A stretch of 64,000 nucleotides of DNA. It comes from Zhengitettix transpicula (taxonomy: Eukaryota > Arthropoda > Insecta > Orthoptera > Tetrigidae). The first letter of the stretch is position 1; every line of letters starts with the position of its first letter. The DNA lies in assembly GCA_037074705.1 (NCBI GenBank), contig CM073590.1, positions 39,641,895 through 39,705,894 of the forward strand, written 5' to 3'. The notes below the pieces were generated by a model, which saw only the letters and a program-made list of their open reading frames with translations, searched no databases and was not told where the DNA came from. The position numbers and the translations under genes are program-made. This document shows, in pieces, positions 1 to 11,164 of the stretch.

Positions 1-689
1 AAGTCTGATAAATATTGATCTACTGTTACAATTTTCTGTTCGTGATGTAATAAACTGCTGCAGACTATTTTATACCATTCATCCCTATATATTCACTCTT
101 TACGGAAGGGTTAAACATTTTTACCTCTGATAAAATGAAAAAATAAACATCACAAATTAATCTGCCAGAAACGCACGTTTTAATCAAATTAATGTTTAGG
201 TTGTCGGAATGAAAATAAATTAACACACTGAATGTTTTCATGCATTATTTTGCTTTCAGTTATTCTGAATATTATAAAATAATAATTATTCTGAGTGTTT
301 TACCGACTATTGAGAATTTGTGGTACGACCGAATATAAATTTAAATAAAATACGTTCAGAGTATCTGATATTTTCTGTTTATGTAAATGAGAAAAATTAT
401 GAGTATTATAATTAAATATGTAAAGCTTAAAATGATTGAAGAGACGGTCACTTATTTATAAACCTTTCATCAAACATTCACGACTCCAAATTTAATATGT
501 TCATGAGATAAATGTAATTGAAAAAAATTGGATTTGATAAAATTTCTTACAAAGTTAAGAATGAATGCCTTTCAGCTTGTTATAGTTTTTCCATTATAGT
601 ATTGAAATAATCCCAGGAATGATACAATATCGAAGGAAGTGTTCAAGTTTAGTATTTAGAAATGGATGTATAAACTCGAGGGGAAAGTT
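1..689. other. AT-rich stretch, nothing recognised
   Basis: No ORF with a recognisable protein, no repeat shared with the rest of the window and no RNA gene signature were seen. Confidence 0.5.
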
Positions 690-830
690 TAAGTATACGT
701 TCGTACACATGTTACTTACGAATCTGGAACTAACACTGTTGGGGTAAGACTCCCCTAGCACCGATAGAGTTTGGGGGTGGAAGGTCGTTTCGAATGATCG
801 ATATTTGTGTCGACAAAATTTTTTCCGGGA
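690..830 (+). repeat. Dispersed repeat R2, copy 1
   Basis: The segment reading GTACACATGTTACTTACGA, then CTAACACTGTTGGGGTAAG and CCCCTAGCACCGATAG, is shared in diverged form with 18040-18200 (minus strand), 50680-50770 and 51700-51790 (minus strand). Blocks of the type ACCAAATTTNGTACAC ... AACAAACACTGTGGGG ... CCCTAGCACC occur in most of them in the same order. The family is not one I can name. The ORFs here are incidental. Confidence 0.6.
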
Positions 831-2085
831 TCCATGACAAATAGTAACATCTCGATGATGTCAGTGTCAAATTTCTAACTCTAATCCTAAGGGATGGGAA
901 CACAATTAGGAGTGGACTGGTTGTAGCAGTGACTGAGTTCTGACATTCACAAAACTTTTTAATTTCAAGTTCAGCACCCACGAGTAATTGTGGAAAGTGA
1001 CACAAATGTATTGCCAAAATTGGTGTCTATTCCACGGTGTTTGAGATAACTGAGTTAATTCTTTCAACTTCAATATAAAATACTCATTTCTGTCGAACAA
1101 GGAGTTTCAGTGATCACTGATATGTTCGCTATTTTCCATAGTTTTCGGTATCTGTGAGATTCCAATGCTGGTTATGTCACGTGTTCAGCCTTGGTCGATA
1201 TGAAAAATGTTGAAAGAAGATTTTTATATATTTGAAATTACCTCGATTTACATCTAATAAATTAAATAATCGGACAACGCTGAGAACTCAGATAGTTGGT
1301 AATATAATTAACACCCGAATATTGAATTTGGTAATAAGTCTTTATTTACTTGTACCAAAAAATTCAGACTTACACTCATTAATAGAAAAATCAGTTCTCC
1401 ATAATGACAGCCATAAAGATCTTCTTTTTAGTTTATCTTAAAAGAATAAGTCCATGCCCAGTTCAGCGACACCTGAAAATTGAGTAATACAAGTAGGCAA
1501 TAAATAAATTAAGTGTTTAGAGGTAGATTCAGCCTATATTAGCGTATTATGAGCAATGAATCTCTGCTATAAAATATTTGAATTTTACAGTTATTGTATA
1601 TGCTGTTAAAAATAAGTGTATTCAAGGAGCTCATTTCAATATATCCGAAAGTAACAATACCATTAGCATTTTAAAGGCATTTTTATGCATCTACTGTCTT
1701 CGAGTTAGCTTTTTGCCCTTGATCCTTGCTGAATCCTGGCAGGTTTCCGGCTTGTCCGGAGATCAGCGTGTCTTGTCGTTAGGACCTCAATACACATGAA
1801 TTATTCACAGCTCGAAGTAGCACCTTATGTTGGAGAACTCAGGTCCTGGAGGCCACAATATTCTGAGTTTCAAATTCAGGTCGCTCTAAAGGGAAAGTGC
1901 TGCAACAAACTAAAAGTTTAAACATATTCTCGCAACCTGCATTGAAGTCTTTGTATACCCGTAGCAATAAAAGTTAGTAACTTCGTAGTAAATGTCTAAT
2001 ATGGTTAATATACAAGTTTTGATCTTTATATAGTTTCTGATATTTTGTACGATGAATTTTAATAATATTCAAAGTAATCAACTTT
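831..2085. other. AT-rich stretch, nothing recognised
   Basis: Only short unrelated ORFs are present, for example 1232-1441 and 1578-1799 on the plus strand. None shows a domain or a repeat relation. Confidence 0.45.
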
Positions 2086-2112
2086 CTATAATATATATAT
2101 ATATATCTCTTT

Positions 2113-2198
<86 letters not shown>

Positions 2199-2214
2199 TG
2201 TGTGTGTGTGCGTA
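2086..2214. repeat. Compound (TA)n-(TG)n microsatellite
   Basis: An interrupted TA run (about 2088-2147) passes directly into a TG run (about 2147-2214). The ORFs that read through it in both directions are low-complexity artefacts. Confidence 0.97.
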
Positions 2215-2987
2215 TATTTTGTGGTGTATTGTTTATTAAAACACGTGAATTGATATAATGTACCTACAGTCAATTTATTAATATTAACTTAAGTATGTTA
2301 TATTCTAAAAGTTTACATACTTTCAAACTTGTTCATTCTTATATCTGATACCAGATTATCTCATGGACAGTTTCCCAGAATTATTTGACTTTCCGCTTCC
2401 TGGTTACTGACACAATCCTAATATCTAGGTGAGAACTATTCATAAACTCGGGTTATAATGACTATATATATATATTTGTGTGTTAGATTAACACGGCGCT
2501 TGTACGTAAAGATTTCAAGAGAAATGTGAACTTAGCTTTCGTAATATCCAAATTAAATTGTCGTATTCGAATGCATCTTAAAATTATTAACTTTGCCGTG
2601 ATCTTAGACGTAACTATAATATTCACAAAACTTGTGCACGTTCACTACTAAACGTTATCAGAATGGCAACAAATGTTCAGATTTAATAAATTAATGATTT
2701 CAATTCGTAATTTTCTGAGTAAAAATTAAAAGTTGCGTTTGTAAACTCGGGTGGAAATGAATATTTATCAGAATGGGAAACAATTACCTGCGGTGTCCCT
2801 CAGGGCTCAATTGTGGGACCCTTACTTTTCATCATTTTCATCATTAACGATTTACCGAATTATTTATATCTCTTAAAATCAGTCCTTTACGCTGACGACA
2901 CAACTTTAGTAATCGGAAACGTTGCGTTATATAGAGGTTGCGATGAGCCGTTTCAATCTGTGGTTCACTGCAAACAAATTTTCTCTT

Positions 2988-3361
2988 CAATATATTGTTC
3001 TCGGAGTTCAACCGGGTTTTGCATAGTTGTAGAACGCAACGTTTCGACGACTAAAAGCTCTGTCGTCATCTTCTAGGCCTAGAAGATGACGACAGAGCTT
3101 TTAGTCGTCGAAACGTTGCGTTCTATAACTATGCAAATCCCGGTTGAACTCCGAGAACAATATATTGAACAACACCACCGGGAAAGGCTTCAATCTTTGA
3201 TCATGCACCTCTACGGGGAGGATATACTTAAACTTCGCCTAGAAGATGACGACAGAGCTTTTAGTCGTCGAAACGTTGCGTTCTACAATTATGCAAAAGC
3301 CGGTTGAACTCCGAGAACAATATATTGAACAACTGCACCGGGAAAGGCTTCAATCTTTGAA
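2988..3361 (+). mobile_element. Penelope-like terminal cluster (inverted plus tandem copies)
   Basis: An insert lies inside the LINE relic and is bounded by a 12-bp duplication AAATTTTCTCTT at 2976-2987 and 3362-3373. It holds three copies of one sequence. A 90-bp inverted copy (2988-3077) is almost perfectly palindromic with 3078-3167, centred on CTAGGCCTAG. A direct copy follows with a 160-bp period (3077-3236 and 3237-3361). The right boundary is the unit end CAATCTTTGA. Inverted and partial tandem termini with a variable-length target duplication are typical of Penelope-like insertions, and each copy carries a hammerhead-like motif. The ORF at 3086-3307 is just this repeat read through. 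Family call is by architecture, not by coding sequence. Confidence 0.7.
3079..3120 (+). ncRNA. Hammerhead-ribozyme-like motif (degenerate), with two more copies
   Basis: The order is CTAGAAGAT, a six-pair stem GACGAC (3088-3093) with GTCGTC (3104-3109), then GAAAC (3110-3114) and GTTGCG. The hammerhead core is CTGANGA, stem II, GAAA. Here stem II and GAAA are intact but the first box has an extra base. The same motif is at 3035-3076 on the minus strand and 3239-3280 on the plus strand. Cleavage competence is not claimed. Confidence 0.4.
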
Positions 3362-4015
3362 AATTTTCTCTTAATCTAGAGGAAACTAAAATCGTTAACT
3401 TCACTTCGAACACAAACAGTTTAATTCTAATTCGGAGAACATTTCGGAGCACGCACCTTTCCTTGGTCTGTTGATTGACAATAAATTTAAATAGAATCAC
3501 TCCATAAATAAACTCTCGGGAAATCTTAGAAAAATTTGCTTCACATTAAGATTGTTAGCTCGGGAAAATGATATATCTACATCTAAACTGGTATATCATG
3601 CATATTTTCATTCTGCCTTGTCTTACGGCGTAGCAAACTGGGGTCGTTCACATCAAGCGTATCAAATTTTTAAACTTCATATCGGGTGCTCATTGGAATG
3701 CCACTTACAAGCCTTTGTTTCGGAACCTTGGGATTTTAACATTACGTCGTACGTATATTTTAGAAATTTTAAATTTTGTCTGGAGAAACATCCATTTTTG
3801 TTCCCGAAACGATGAAAATCATTTATAAAACTCTAGAAATCGCTCTCAAATTCTCATACAAAAACATCGCCTAAGCCTTTTTGTTATTCGTTATTCGTTT
3901 TTCCGGGATAAATCTATACAATAGTCTTCCAGGAGAAATAAGAACTTGAACAATACCAAATTTATTTATAAAGAGTTGTAAATCTCTGTTACTTAGTGGA
4001 GCATATTACTAGCCG

Positions 4016-4667
4016 AAAGAGTTCGTAGATAGGAAGAACAGATTAGAACCTGTCTAATAAAATAGTTTGCTGGTATTCTATATATTATTTTACGATGATA
4101 ATATTCTAGAATTAAACTGCTGACTGATTATCTTTTTTATGTTCCACAGGAATCGGTGTAAGATTTTCTGCTGAAAGCTCCCTCGAATGAAAATGAAAGA
4201 TTAATTAATATACTTATCATTTCTTTAATTTCTACTTACTGTTATCTTAATATCTTTAACGTACTTTTAAACTATATAGTTTTTTGTAAGGTACGTTTGT
4301 TTTTTTTAATTAATATTTTCTTGCAATCATATTTTATGACATATCCTATATCCAAATAGTAATGGAATTAATAATAAATCAAAAACCTAAAAATATAAAA
4401 AAAATACTTTACAACCTGGATCACATAAATTTCAAATGAAGAATAAACACATAGAAAGAAAATAGAAATTTCGTTAAACGTTCATTTTTCAACTACTGGC
4501 ATGAATAAGAGCTTTGATATCAACTCGTCTCTTTGTCAGTGTTTTATCTCAGAATCTTCTGTCTTACCATTTTCTTCATTCATCGTGCTTGTGTTTGTCC
4601 CAAAAGCTAAACCTGAGCATAATAATGGTGAAAAAATATCTGTATATTATTCAAATAAATAAATATG
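4016..4667. other. AT-rich stretch, nothing recognised
   Basis: No recognisable coding, repeat or RNA signature. The ORF at 4514-4711 runs into the next foldback and has no known domain. Confidence 0.45.
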
Positions 4668-5026
4668 CGATATTGAGTGAGAAAATTATAATGTTTATTA
4701 ACAAAAATTAATGTTCCGACGTTTCGTCCTCTTTTAGGACCTCTTTAATATAAATTAAATGTTAAGTAATAATTCACACTCCCTTGAATTGAGAAGAAAT
4801 TCTAATTGTTTCCTAGATTGAACCAATTTTTTTTTTTCAAAAAAAAAATCTGAATAAATTTTCTAAATCTACATTACAATTAGAATTTCTACTGAATTGA
4901 TGGAAGTGTTGTTTATTGCCTAAACGTTTTATTCAGATAATGAGGTCCTAAAATAGGACGAAACATCGTAACGATAATTTTTGTTAATAATGTATTAGAA
5001 TATAATTATAATTTATGAATCAAGGC
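4668..5026. mobile_element. Foldback element FB-4.7 with hammerhead-like arms
   Basis: Two inverted arms, 4694-4743 and 4941-4990, match over about 45 bp (for example ATTAACAAAAATTA against its complement near 4970-4986). The similarity extends outward with gaps to TATTGAGTGAG on the left and GAATCAAGGCC on the right. The loop of about 200 bp is AT-rich with a run of T and A near 4830. The outer part resembles FB-57.9 (AACAAAAAT next to a GTTTCGTCC block, and CAAGGCCGT beyond the right arm), so the two look like diverged members of one family. There is no coding capacity. Confidence 0.75.
4936..4968 (+). ncRNA. Hammerhead-like motif on FB-4.7 right arm, mirrored on left arm
   Basis: The sequence is ATAATGAG, stem GTCC (4945-4948), loop TAAAATA, stem GGAC (4956-4959), GAAAC (4960-4964), ATC. 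Compared with CTGATGAG-stem-GAAAC it differs by two bases in the first box. The left arm holds the mirror motif on the minus strand (4721-4750), with stem GTCC/GGAC and GAAACGTC. Both point outward. Confidence 0.5.
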
Positions 5027-5875
5027 CGTATTTGTACTTGAATACGGTTCAAATTCATAAATATTATTATTAATACCTAAATTTTACTAAAGGAAATCTG
5101 CGTAATTGTAAAGAGCGCAAATTAGAAATGGAGGCTTTAGGATTTAATCTAAATCTTTATTAATCTTCAAATAATATAAAACAGGAGCTTTAGGCTTTAT
5201 CCTAAGCAATATTCATCTGTTATTTATATAGAAATTGTAAAGTATTTACAACATATCTTGCCGCATTGTCCTCAATGCATGGCATTCGTCTCACGTATAT
5301 TCTAACAGTGACAAATCTTTTACTGATATAAAGCGTGTATCACAATTGGAAAACAAATACTAAAATTATGTTTCATATGCTTATCCGTTTAATTATAAAA
5401 TGGTTCTATTATTCAACTTCTGTGTTAAAAGAAACACTATTAAATGAACTTTAATGGTGGATGTCATTGGATGGAAAACATCTCCACCACTTTTACAAAT
5501 TCAGTTGCTTGTGATGATTTTCAAATCAAATACTTTGAATGTTTTTTATATTCTGTCCAGCGAATTTGAAAGTTAATAATAGCGAGTTTAAATAATTTTA
5601 GAAGAAGTGCTTTCTTCAGTAGTAATGCGGCGATATATTTCAACGTACTCAGTTCTCCGCGACAGTTACGAGCTTATTTTCCGGCAGTAAGTCTCTCAAA
5701 CGAAATTTACCACTGTATTTGTTCGGGAGCAATAAATGTTTCAAGTCAGTGCAACTATCTGCAGATTGGAAGTTGTTTTACGAACTGGCAACCTGCTGTA
5801 GCTGCGGTAAGTCCTTCCTTCAGCAAGCAGCAGGGTTTTCTTTATGACGTCAGTAACTCTCCGTGGCAGAGCAGA
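5027..5875. other. AT-rich stretch, nothing recognised
   Basis: No recognisable protein, RNA or shared repeat was found here. Confidence 0.45.
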
Positions 5876-6150
5876 TAAAGTCTGTGCGCAGAGGGCGCGT
5901 CTGCCATTGGAACTAAATCACAAGGGCGCTGGCCAGCCCTTCCCATCGGGTCCGCCGAGCTCCTGCAGAGGCCCACAACCCAATTAGATAACGCGTTATT
6001 AATTATTACACGCCGCCCCATTTCATTAATAGTGCTGACGGAAGGCGTAAAGTTAGTGTGAACGCCAACAAACCGCGGCCCCCTCGTAGAGGAAATAATA
6101 AATGTCGATATCAATGAATACTGTAGATATGGGTGGTCACGTTGCCACCT
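5876..6150. promoter_or_regulatory. GC-elevated island with TAAT sites (possible conserved non-coding element)
   Basis: This block stands out from the AT-rich surroundings by GC content and by few simple runs. It contains homeodomain-type sites CAATTAGATAACG, TTATTAATTATTAC and CATTAATAG close together, next to GC-rich blocks such as CCGCGGCCCCCTCG. A 115-residue minus-strand ORF crosses it but shows no known domain. The regulatory reading is inference from composition only. Confidence 0.25.
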
Positions 6151-6404
6151 ATTATGGAAGGATAATATTAGTATTATACTGTGACCCAATCAGCTAATTC
6201 ATGGCTGCTACACAGAAACGAAACTTAAGTTCACTTCTGAACCGAAACGCACTTCAACGCCTTCTTAATTTGCAGTGATGAAAAATGTTCGTTAAATGTT
6301 TATGGTAATATTATTTTTTATATCAAGCCGAATAGGTTTAAACTTCGGAGATGCACTTCCTTGAACTCACTAAAAATTAAACGTGAAGTTATTTGGAAGA
6401 ATTA

Positions 6405-6622
6405 ATAATAATAAAAATAGCCAAATACAGAAAAAAATAAGTGATATAAATACCACACAACATTTCTGGAAACCTTGTTCCTTTCTTCAGGTGGTAAGAA
6501 TGCTAAAAGCACAAGAGCCTAAAGCGACACAACCACACTAAATGGTTCTAGAAACTTCGTTTCAACCTTAGAGTCGTATTTATATCATCACTTCTTTCGT
6601 CTGTATTTTTCTTATTTATTTT
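6405..6622. mobile_element. Foldback element FB-6.4 with hammerhead-like arms
   Basis: The left arm has AAATACAG near 6423 and GTGATATAAATACCACAC (6441-6458). It is mirrored on the right by GTATTTATATCATCAC (about 6576-6591) and CTGTATTTTTCTTA (6601-6614). On the minus strand the left arm reads CTGAAGA (6484-6490), GGAAC, GTTTCC and GAAATG, a hammerhead-like order with a five-pair stem and one bulge. The right arm keeps only GGTTCTAGAAAC. The right arm of FB-42.6 is a close relative in inverse orientation, sharing AAGAAAGGAACAA and GTGGTATTTATAT, so this is a dispersed family. No coding capacity. Confidence 0.7.
6461..6492 (-). ncRNA. Hammerhead-like motif on FB-6.4
   Basis: Read on the minus strand: CCTGAAGA, AAGGAAC, AAG, GTTTCC, A, GAAATG. 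CTGAAGA fits CTGANGA exactly. Stem II is GGAAC with GTTTCC (one bulged T). GAAA is present. Confidence 0.45.
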
Positions 6623-7483
6623 TAAAACAGACATATATTTTTCATTTTATCTGGAAGAATTGTAAAAAAAATGAATCTGCATCTATTTCACTCTTGCGTT
6701 ATTTCACCCAAATCATTTCCATTATAGACTTATGAACCCTGGTCTCATAACGCTCATATATTCATCCCGTTCACAGTTCGTTATTTAGACTCAGTGTTGT
6801 TATTTTCTGTAGTTTCACAACGTAAAATATTTTGCCAGTATTACAGATTCAAAAGGGAAATAAAAATGGCAAATTTCATACAATCAAAATAAAGAGTAAA
6901 CATTTAGTATTACCGAGACTACACTCAACACGAACACTCAGAAACTTCACGATAACCACCTTTGATCTGCACAAGGAAATCAGAGTCTAGAACGAAAACA
7001 GGAACTCTCTTAATCTACTTCCGGATCAAGACAATATTGCTGTTCGACAGAAAACACGGACTTATGAAGATATTAGTAAAACAACACCCTGAGAAGGGAT
7101 CGGGACAGGGAAAAAATAGGTAAAATTTCCTCCAAACTCAGGTGTTGTTGTGCGACTACCAGAAATATCATCTTTGTCTATACTGGTTAACCGTAGTCGT
7201 CAAGTTATCATTCCTACAAATCCTAAAACCCTTTAAGGACTTTGAGATGTTGCGCCTGAATTCACGGTTACATCTAACAGAGAACAAATCCGTTTCACCG
7301 AGTTGTATGTGATTGACGGTGAAATAATTAAGATGAAACGCCTAAGATTATGTTGACTTAGTAAAAGGAAAAAATTCTTCTAAATATTTTATTTTAATTC
7401 CCATTTTAACCTTTCTTACGAATATTTAACGTATATATGGCAGTTATAATGCAAACAATGATTCTTATAAAATTGTGCCCTTA
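6623..7483. other. AT-rich stretch, nothing recognised
   Basis: No domain, RNA gene or repeat relation was recognised. Confidence 0.4.
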
Positions 7484-7823
7484 TAGAGAGTTGTCCGCTA
7501 TTCCCATTGAAATAGTCGGCCAGCTGCCTCCTAAACTGGTCGAGGCACGGAGAAGGGAATGCTGCGTCCCCACAGCAAACTCCTCTCCCGCTATCGGAAG
7601 GGCGTGGGACAAGTATCCAATGCCCGACCTACCTTATGCAGGTTTTTCTAGGGTTTTCCCTGCATTTCCTTAGGCGATTGCCGGGTAGGATCCTTAATAT
7701 ATAGCCCGGGGGCCCTAGTAACCCTTGGCTACCTTCCTCTACCCTTCCGCATCCCCCATTTCTAATCCCTTCCTATGCTATTAAAGGGGAGTTGCCCAAT
7801 GTGGATCATGCCCTATAAAAAAC
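7484..7823 (+). mobile_element. Family S retroposon copy 1 (5' truncated)
   Basis: One of about ten units of a dispersed sequence. Landmarks in order are TATTCCCATTGGAATAGTCGG, a GGGCGTGGGACAAGT block, GGTTTTTCTAGGGTTTTCCC, TAGCCCGGGGGCCCTAG, CTTCCTCTACCCTTCCGCAT, TATTAAAGGGGAGTTGCC, and an A-rich end. Copies share the 3' end and differ at the 5' end, as target-primed retroposons do. Here the 5' part is absent. The ORF at 7437-7673 is an incidental reading of the repeat. No pol III box is evident, so it may be the 3' part of a LINE rather than a classical SINE. Confidence 0.8.
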
Positions 7824-7834
7824 AATCTTTTAAC

Positions 7835-8032
7835 CTGACGCAGATGAAATTGCCGAATTATCCATTGCGTATTAAATTAGGAGTCATGAAAATTATTTCG
7901 AAGCAATTTACTAAAACAGATAATGAATTTTTCAACTTGAAAACCGAATTTCTAAAATTTAAAGAACTAGTGGGTGAAAAGCATTTTGACACTATAAAAA
8001 ATAGTCTGACAGTAATTAAAATATTTTTGTAA
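7835..8032 (+). other. Unidentified 65-residue ORF segment next to family S
   Basis: After the A-rich end of the retroposon the frame continues for about 65 residues rich in K, F and L, with KLGVMKIISKQFTKTDNEFF as an example. I do not recognise it. It could be a relic of a retrotransposon gag-like or host protein, or chance. Confidence 0.15.
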
Positions 8033-10900
8033 CTTTATTGGAAATTATACATCACAAAACTACCTCCACGTTCGATAAATACAACTGAAATTGTCATAGT
8101 AGGTACGTTAGAATATTAATTTAGTTAATAATTTAACAAACATTTTGTCTCATAGAAGAAATGTGGATTGTTTGATTAATTTTCAATAATACTTCTAGAT
8201 GCAGTTTCTTGTCTTTTTACATAAACAAAATAGTTTTATGCATAATCAACTCGACGTTGATTGAATTATAAAACATTATTATGTCAAAAATTTGTCATAG
8301 CTGAGCGAATAAGTTAATCAAAGCATCAATTGGATAATTATCCTATCATTGTAAGAGAAGACAATGCCAAATTACAACGATTTTGCCAACATTCTCCACC
8401 GAAAGGGTATTTATAATATTTATTCTTGGGAACTCTGTATTTTTCTTCTCATAATTTCTATAAGTAAATGTCACCTAAATATTTTGTCTAATTATAATAC
8501 AACAAAAACCTGCAGATTATTTACGAGTATATCGTAATTTCAGCCTTCATAAAAAGCAGAACAAATCAGTACACATCAATTTATGCTTCTTCAAAATCAA
8601 CTATTATGGAATAGACCCTTATAATTTAATTATATATCATAAAAATAGATAATAAAGCAGTAATTTAATTACTTTAAAAATTACTGCACTTATTCAATTG
8701 AACAATTAAACTGTAACATGATTGTAAGAATTTTCATATTTAATTAGTGACGTATTGCTGAAGTAAGAGCAATATATGAAATGTTTACTAAAATTACGAA
8801 TTAAATAAAAATAATATTGAATTAAAGTATCAGGATTGAAAAAATGTGTACCTGCTTTTCTACCTCTGTCGGCTTCAGTATCAGTGCGAAATTCCTCTAT
8901 CTACAACACCTGATTTTTTAACTTCGTTTGAAAGCAGTAGAAGAATAGTAGAAGGTACACTAAAAATAAATAGAACTGTATTTCCTCTTATAACTAATCT
9001 CATATGAATACGTTAATTATATAGGTGCTTATGTATAAGAAATAGACTATTAAGAATAAAGAAAGAGCTATGTAGCTTTATTACAACAATTATATGAAAT
9101 AATTTAATAAAAATATATGATTAAGGATCACGGAAGAAGTGTGTGAACAGTGTTTTTTAAACGAAATTTTTCTTTAATTATTTATTGAGAATGGTTTAAT
9201 TTTATCTTTCTAAAAGCTATTTAAACCATGTATCTTTCTTTACCAACATATCACGAGTTATCAAAGCATAAATGATGACATTTTGCTGTGAGATTTGAGC
9301 TTCATAGTTATATTCAATAGTAGTCCCATGAGATCCTTGGCATATATTTATACAGTTAGCCACTATGTAAAAATGTGAATGTTCTCTGGTGACAGTGCGC
9401 GGAAATGTAAACCGGGACGAGGAGTTGTCAGCGTAGTACCGCGAAACTGCACAGGCTGATTTTACTTTCCCTTAATTTGCTCTTTCCCATTCAGATTTAC
9501 GTGCCAGAACTTCCATAACACGGTTATGGTAGTTTGAACATTGGACTAGTCACAAGTTTCCAAGTTTGTGCGTAATCACTTCATTAGTATCTCTAAACAT
9601 GAACAGCTTCCGTGCAAAGTCATGTTCTACAGGATAAATTTGTGAGGGAACTACAGCCGAAATGTAACAAAGTATAAAATAACTACATTTATTGCTACAT
9701 AAATTTAATGAAACCGTGTTATTAATCTTATTTTTGGGTTTATAGACCTTTTTCGGGCTACCTGTTGTGATGTTATTGTATATCGCAATTATATACACCA
9801 ATATAGGATTAGTAAAAAAATTATCGATATCTTTATAACGACAAAATCTGAAAACGACAATTAATAACTGATAATAATTGGGGAATTAAAATTTTCATAA
9901 TTTAAAATCATTTTCCACAACTTAGACGTGAGGTAAAAATACACTAAATAGTCTTATTCCAAGAAATAATACAATATTTTTGTATTTTATGAATTCATCT
10001 GATGAATAGGTCAAATGATAATTAATAGTAACGTTGATGTAAGTTATGATCTATTACTGTCTTGTATTCAATCGTTTATGATATGCATTAAACTACATTC
10101 GCACATTGTGACAAGTCGCAGCACGATTGATCGACTCAGTTGTAGAGGGTCATAGTTGAATATAATCACGTTTTACGATAGGACGGAAAATGTTAGATAC
10201 GGAAATTGATTAACGTGTTATCAGGCTTCCGCCAAACTTAAAAAGTTGGCGGCAGAGACAAAATTTTACTGGAAGCTTTGGCGATAAATGTGTGTCCGAT
10301 TCCTCAAAATAAATTCAGCGCTGAAATGGACTCATTCTACAACATTGAAAAAAATACAAGTGAAAACGACGGAGCTCCTACGCCGCTTCAAGGAATGTGG
10401 TATAGAGGAATGATTTTAACAGTGAAAGAAACGTGTACAGAAGTGTATTAATTCAGTGGATCTCTACTTTGAATGAAATTGTACATATAAAGCAAATAAA
10501 TGAATTTATTGCAACAGTCCCGTTATTTTTTCAACCTATTGATACCTCATAGAAAGACCATCTGCAGAATTAAAGAACTATGTGCTGATATAGGCAATAA
10601 TATCGTATAGTCGTGTAGAGATGTATATCTTTTTAAGAAATTATTCCCATACGATTTAAAGTTTTTGAAGAATTTCAGAATATTCTCACGAAACAAAGCT
10701 GTTTATATATTTATACAATCCTTTATTCTTCAGGAACAATTTCCAAAAACTTTTATAATAATAGTTCGTTAGATTTATACAAACTGTATCCGAAAAATAT
10801 GAAACAAAGCAAAAATAAAAAGCGACTAGTTTTCAAATTCAACCAATGAGATTCTATTACTCAAGAAGTATCACAAGTTAGCTAAGCCCATGTAAACTGA
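8033..10900. other. Long AT-rich stretch, nothing recognised apart from one hairpin
   Basis: Short ORFs such as 9550-9801 on the minus strand have no recognisable domain. A perfect small hairpin is listed separately at 10229-10252. Confidence 0.45.
10229..10252. repeat. Small perfect hairpin
   Basis: CCGCCAA and TTGGCGG flank a short loop that also pairs CTT with AAG. It stands in AT-rich DNA without a neighbouring coding sequence, so a terminator role is not implied. Confidence 0.5.
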
Positions 10901-10919
10901 TCAGTGTGCTTGAGTGATC

Positions 10920-11130
10920 ATAAGAAGTGTACGCAAAGTAGATTAGCTGGACGTAGAGCAGAGCAGAGGTGGTCGCCTTATGCTGGAGTCTCCTTTGAAA
11001 GTCTCGGCCTTCTTTGACAGTTCTCTCTCTTTTTTATCGCTTTAGTTGAAAGCAATCCGGTCGCGAGGAAGCGTCCTCAATCACATGCGATCCGAGGCGC
11101 TGGCCAGAGGCGATTCTGTCAATGCCCTGG
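10920..11130. promoter_or_regulatory. GC-elevated island (possible conserved non-coding element)
   Basis: The block from GTACGCAAAGTAGATTAGC to CCCTGGACGGACGG has balanced composition, unlike its neighbours, with no ORF or repeat match in the window. A polypyrimidine run TTCTCTCTCTTTTTTATCGC lies in the middle. Function is not known. Confidence 0.2.
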
Positions 11131-11164
11131 ACGGACGGAGATGGAGCACACCAACACGAATCTC

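Larger units (their letters stand above)
2700..4015 (+). pseudogene. Jockey-like non-LTR retrotransposon relic (RT domain)
   Basis: This is a broken reverse transcriptase of a LINE of the Jockey type, without an RNase H domain in what remains. From 2738 the frame gives the RT block CGVPQGSIVGPLLF, then INDLP, then the catalytic box LYADDTTL near 2890. A shifted frame gives NLWFTANKFSL just before a foreign insert at 2988-3361. After the insert the protein resumes with NLEETKIVNF, then KLVYHAYFHSALSYGVANWG (3590-3650) and a C-terminal stretch LYNSLPGEI near 3920. Stops and at least two frameshifts are present (an in-frame TAA near 2720, shifts near 2930 and 3460). The 5' half of the element is missing. 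The YADD residues are intact but the gene is clearly dead. Family assignment is from motif order and is fairly secure to the non-LTR level, less so to the clade. Confidence 0.85.

Noticed and set aside
1974..2273. ORFs on both strands across the TA/TG tract
   Set aside because: Pure dinucleotide-repeat translation (TH and IY runs); no coding meaning.
3033..3122. MicroRNA precursor
   Set aside because: The perfect palindrome is the inverted repeat of a mobile element with further tandem copy and target duplication, not a typical imperfect precursor.
3086..3307. 73-codon ORF as a small gene
   Set aside because: It lies wholly in the duplicated Penelope-like terminal units and is explained by the repeat.
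5842..6189. 115-codon minus-strand ORF as a gene
   Set aside because: No recognisable domain; the openness follows from the GC-rich composition of the island.
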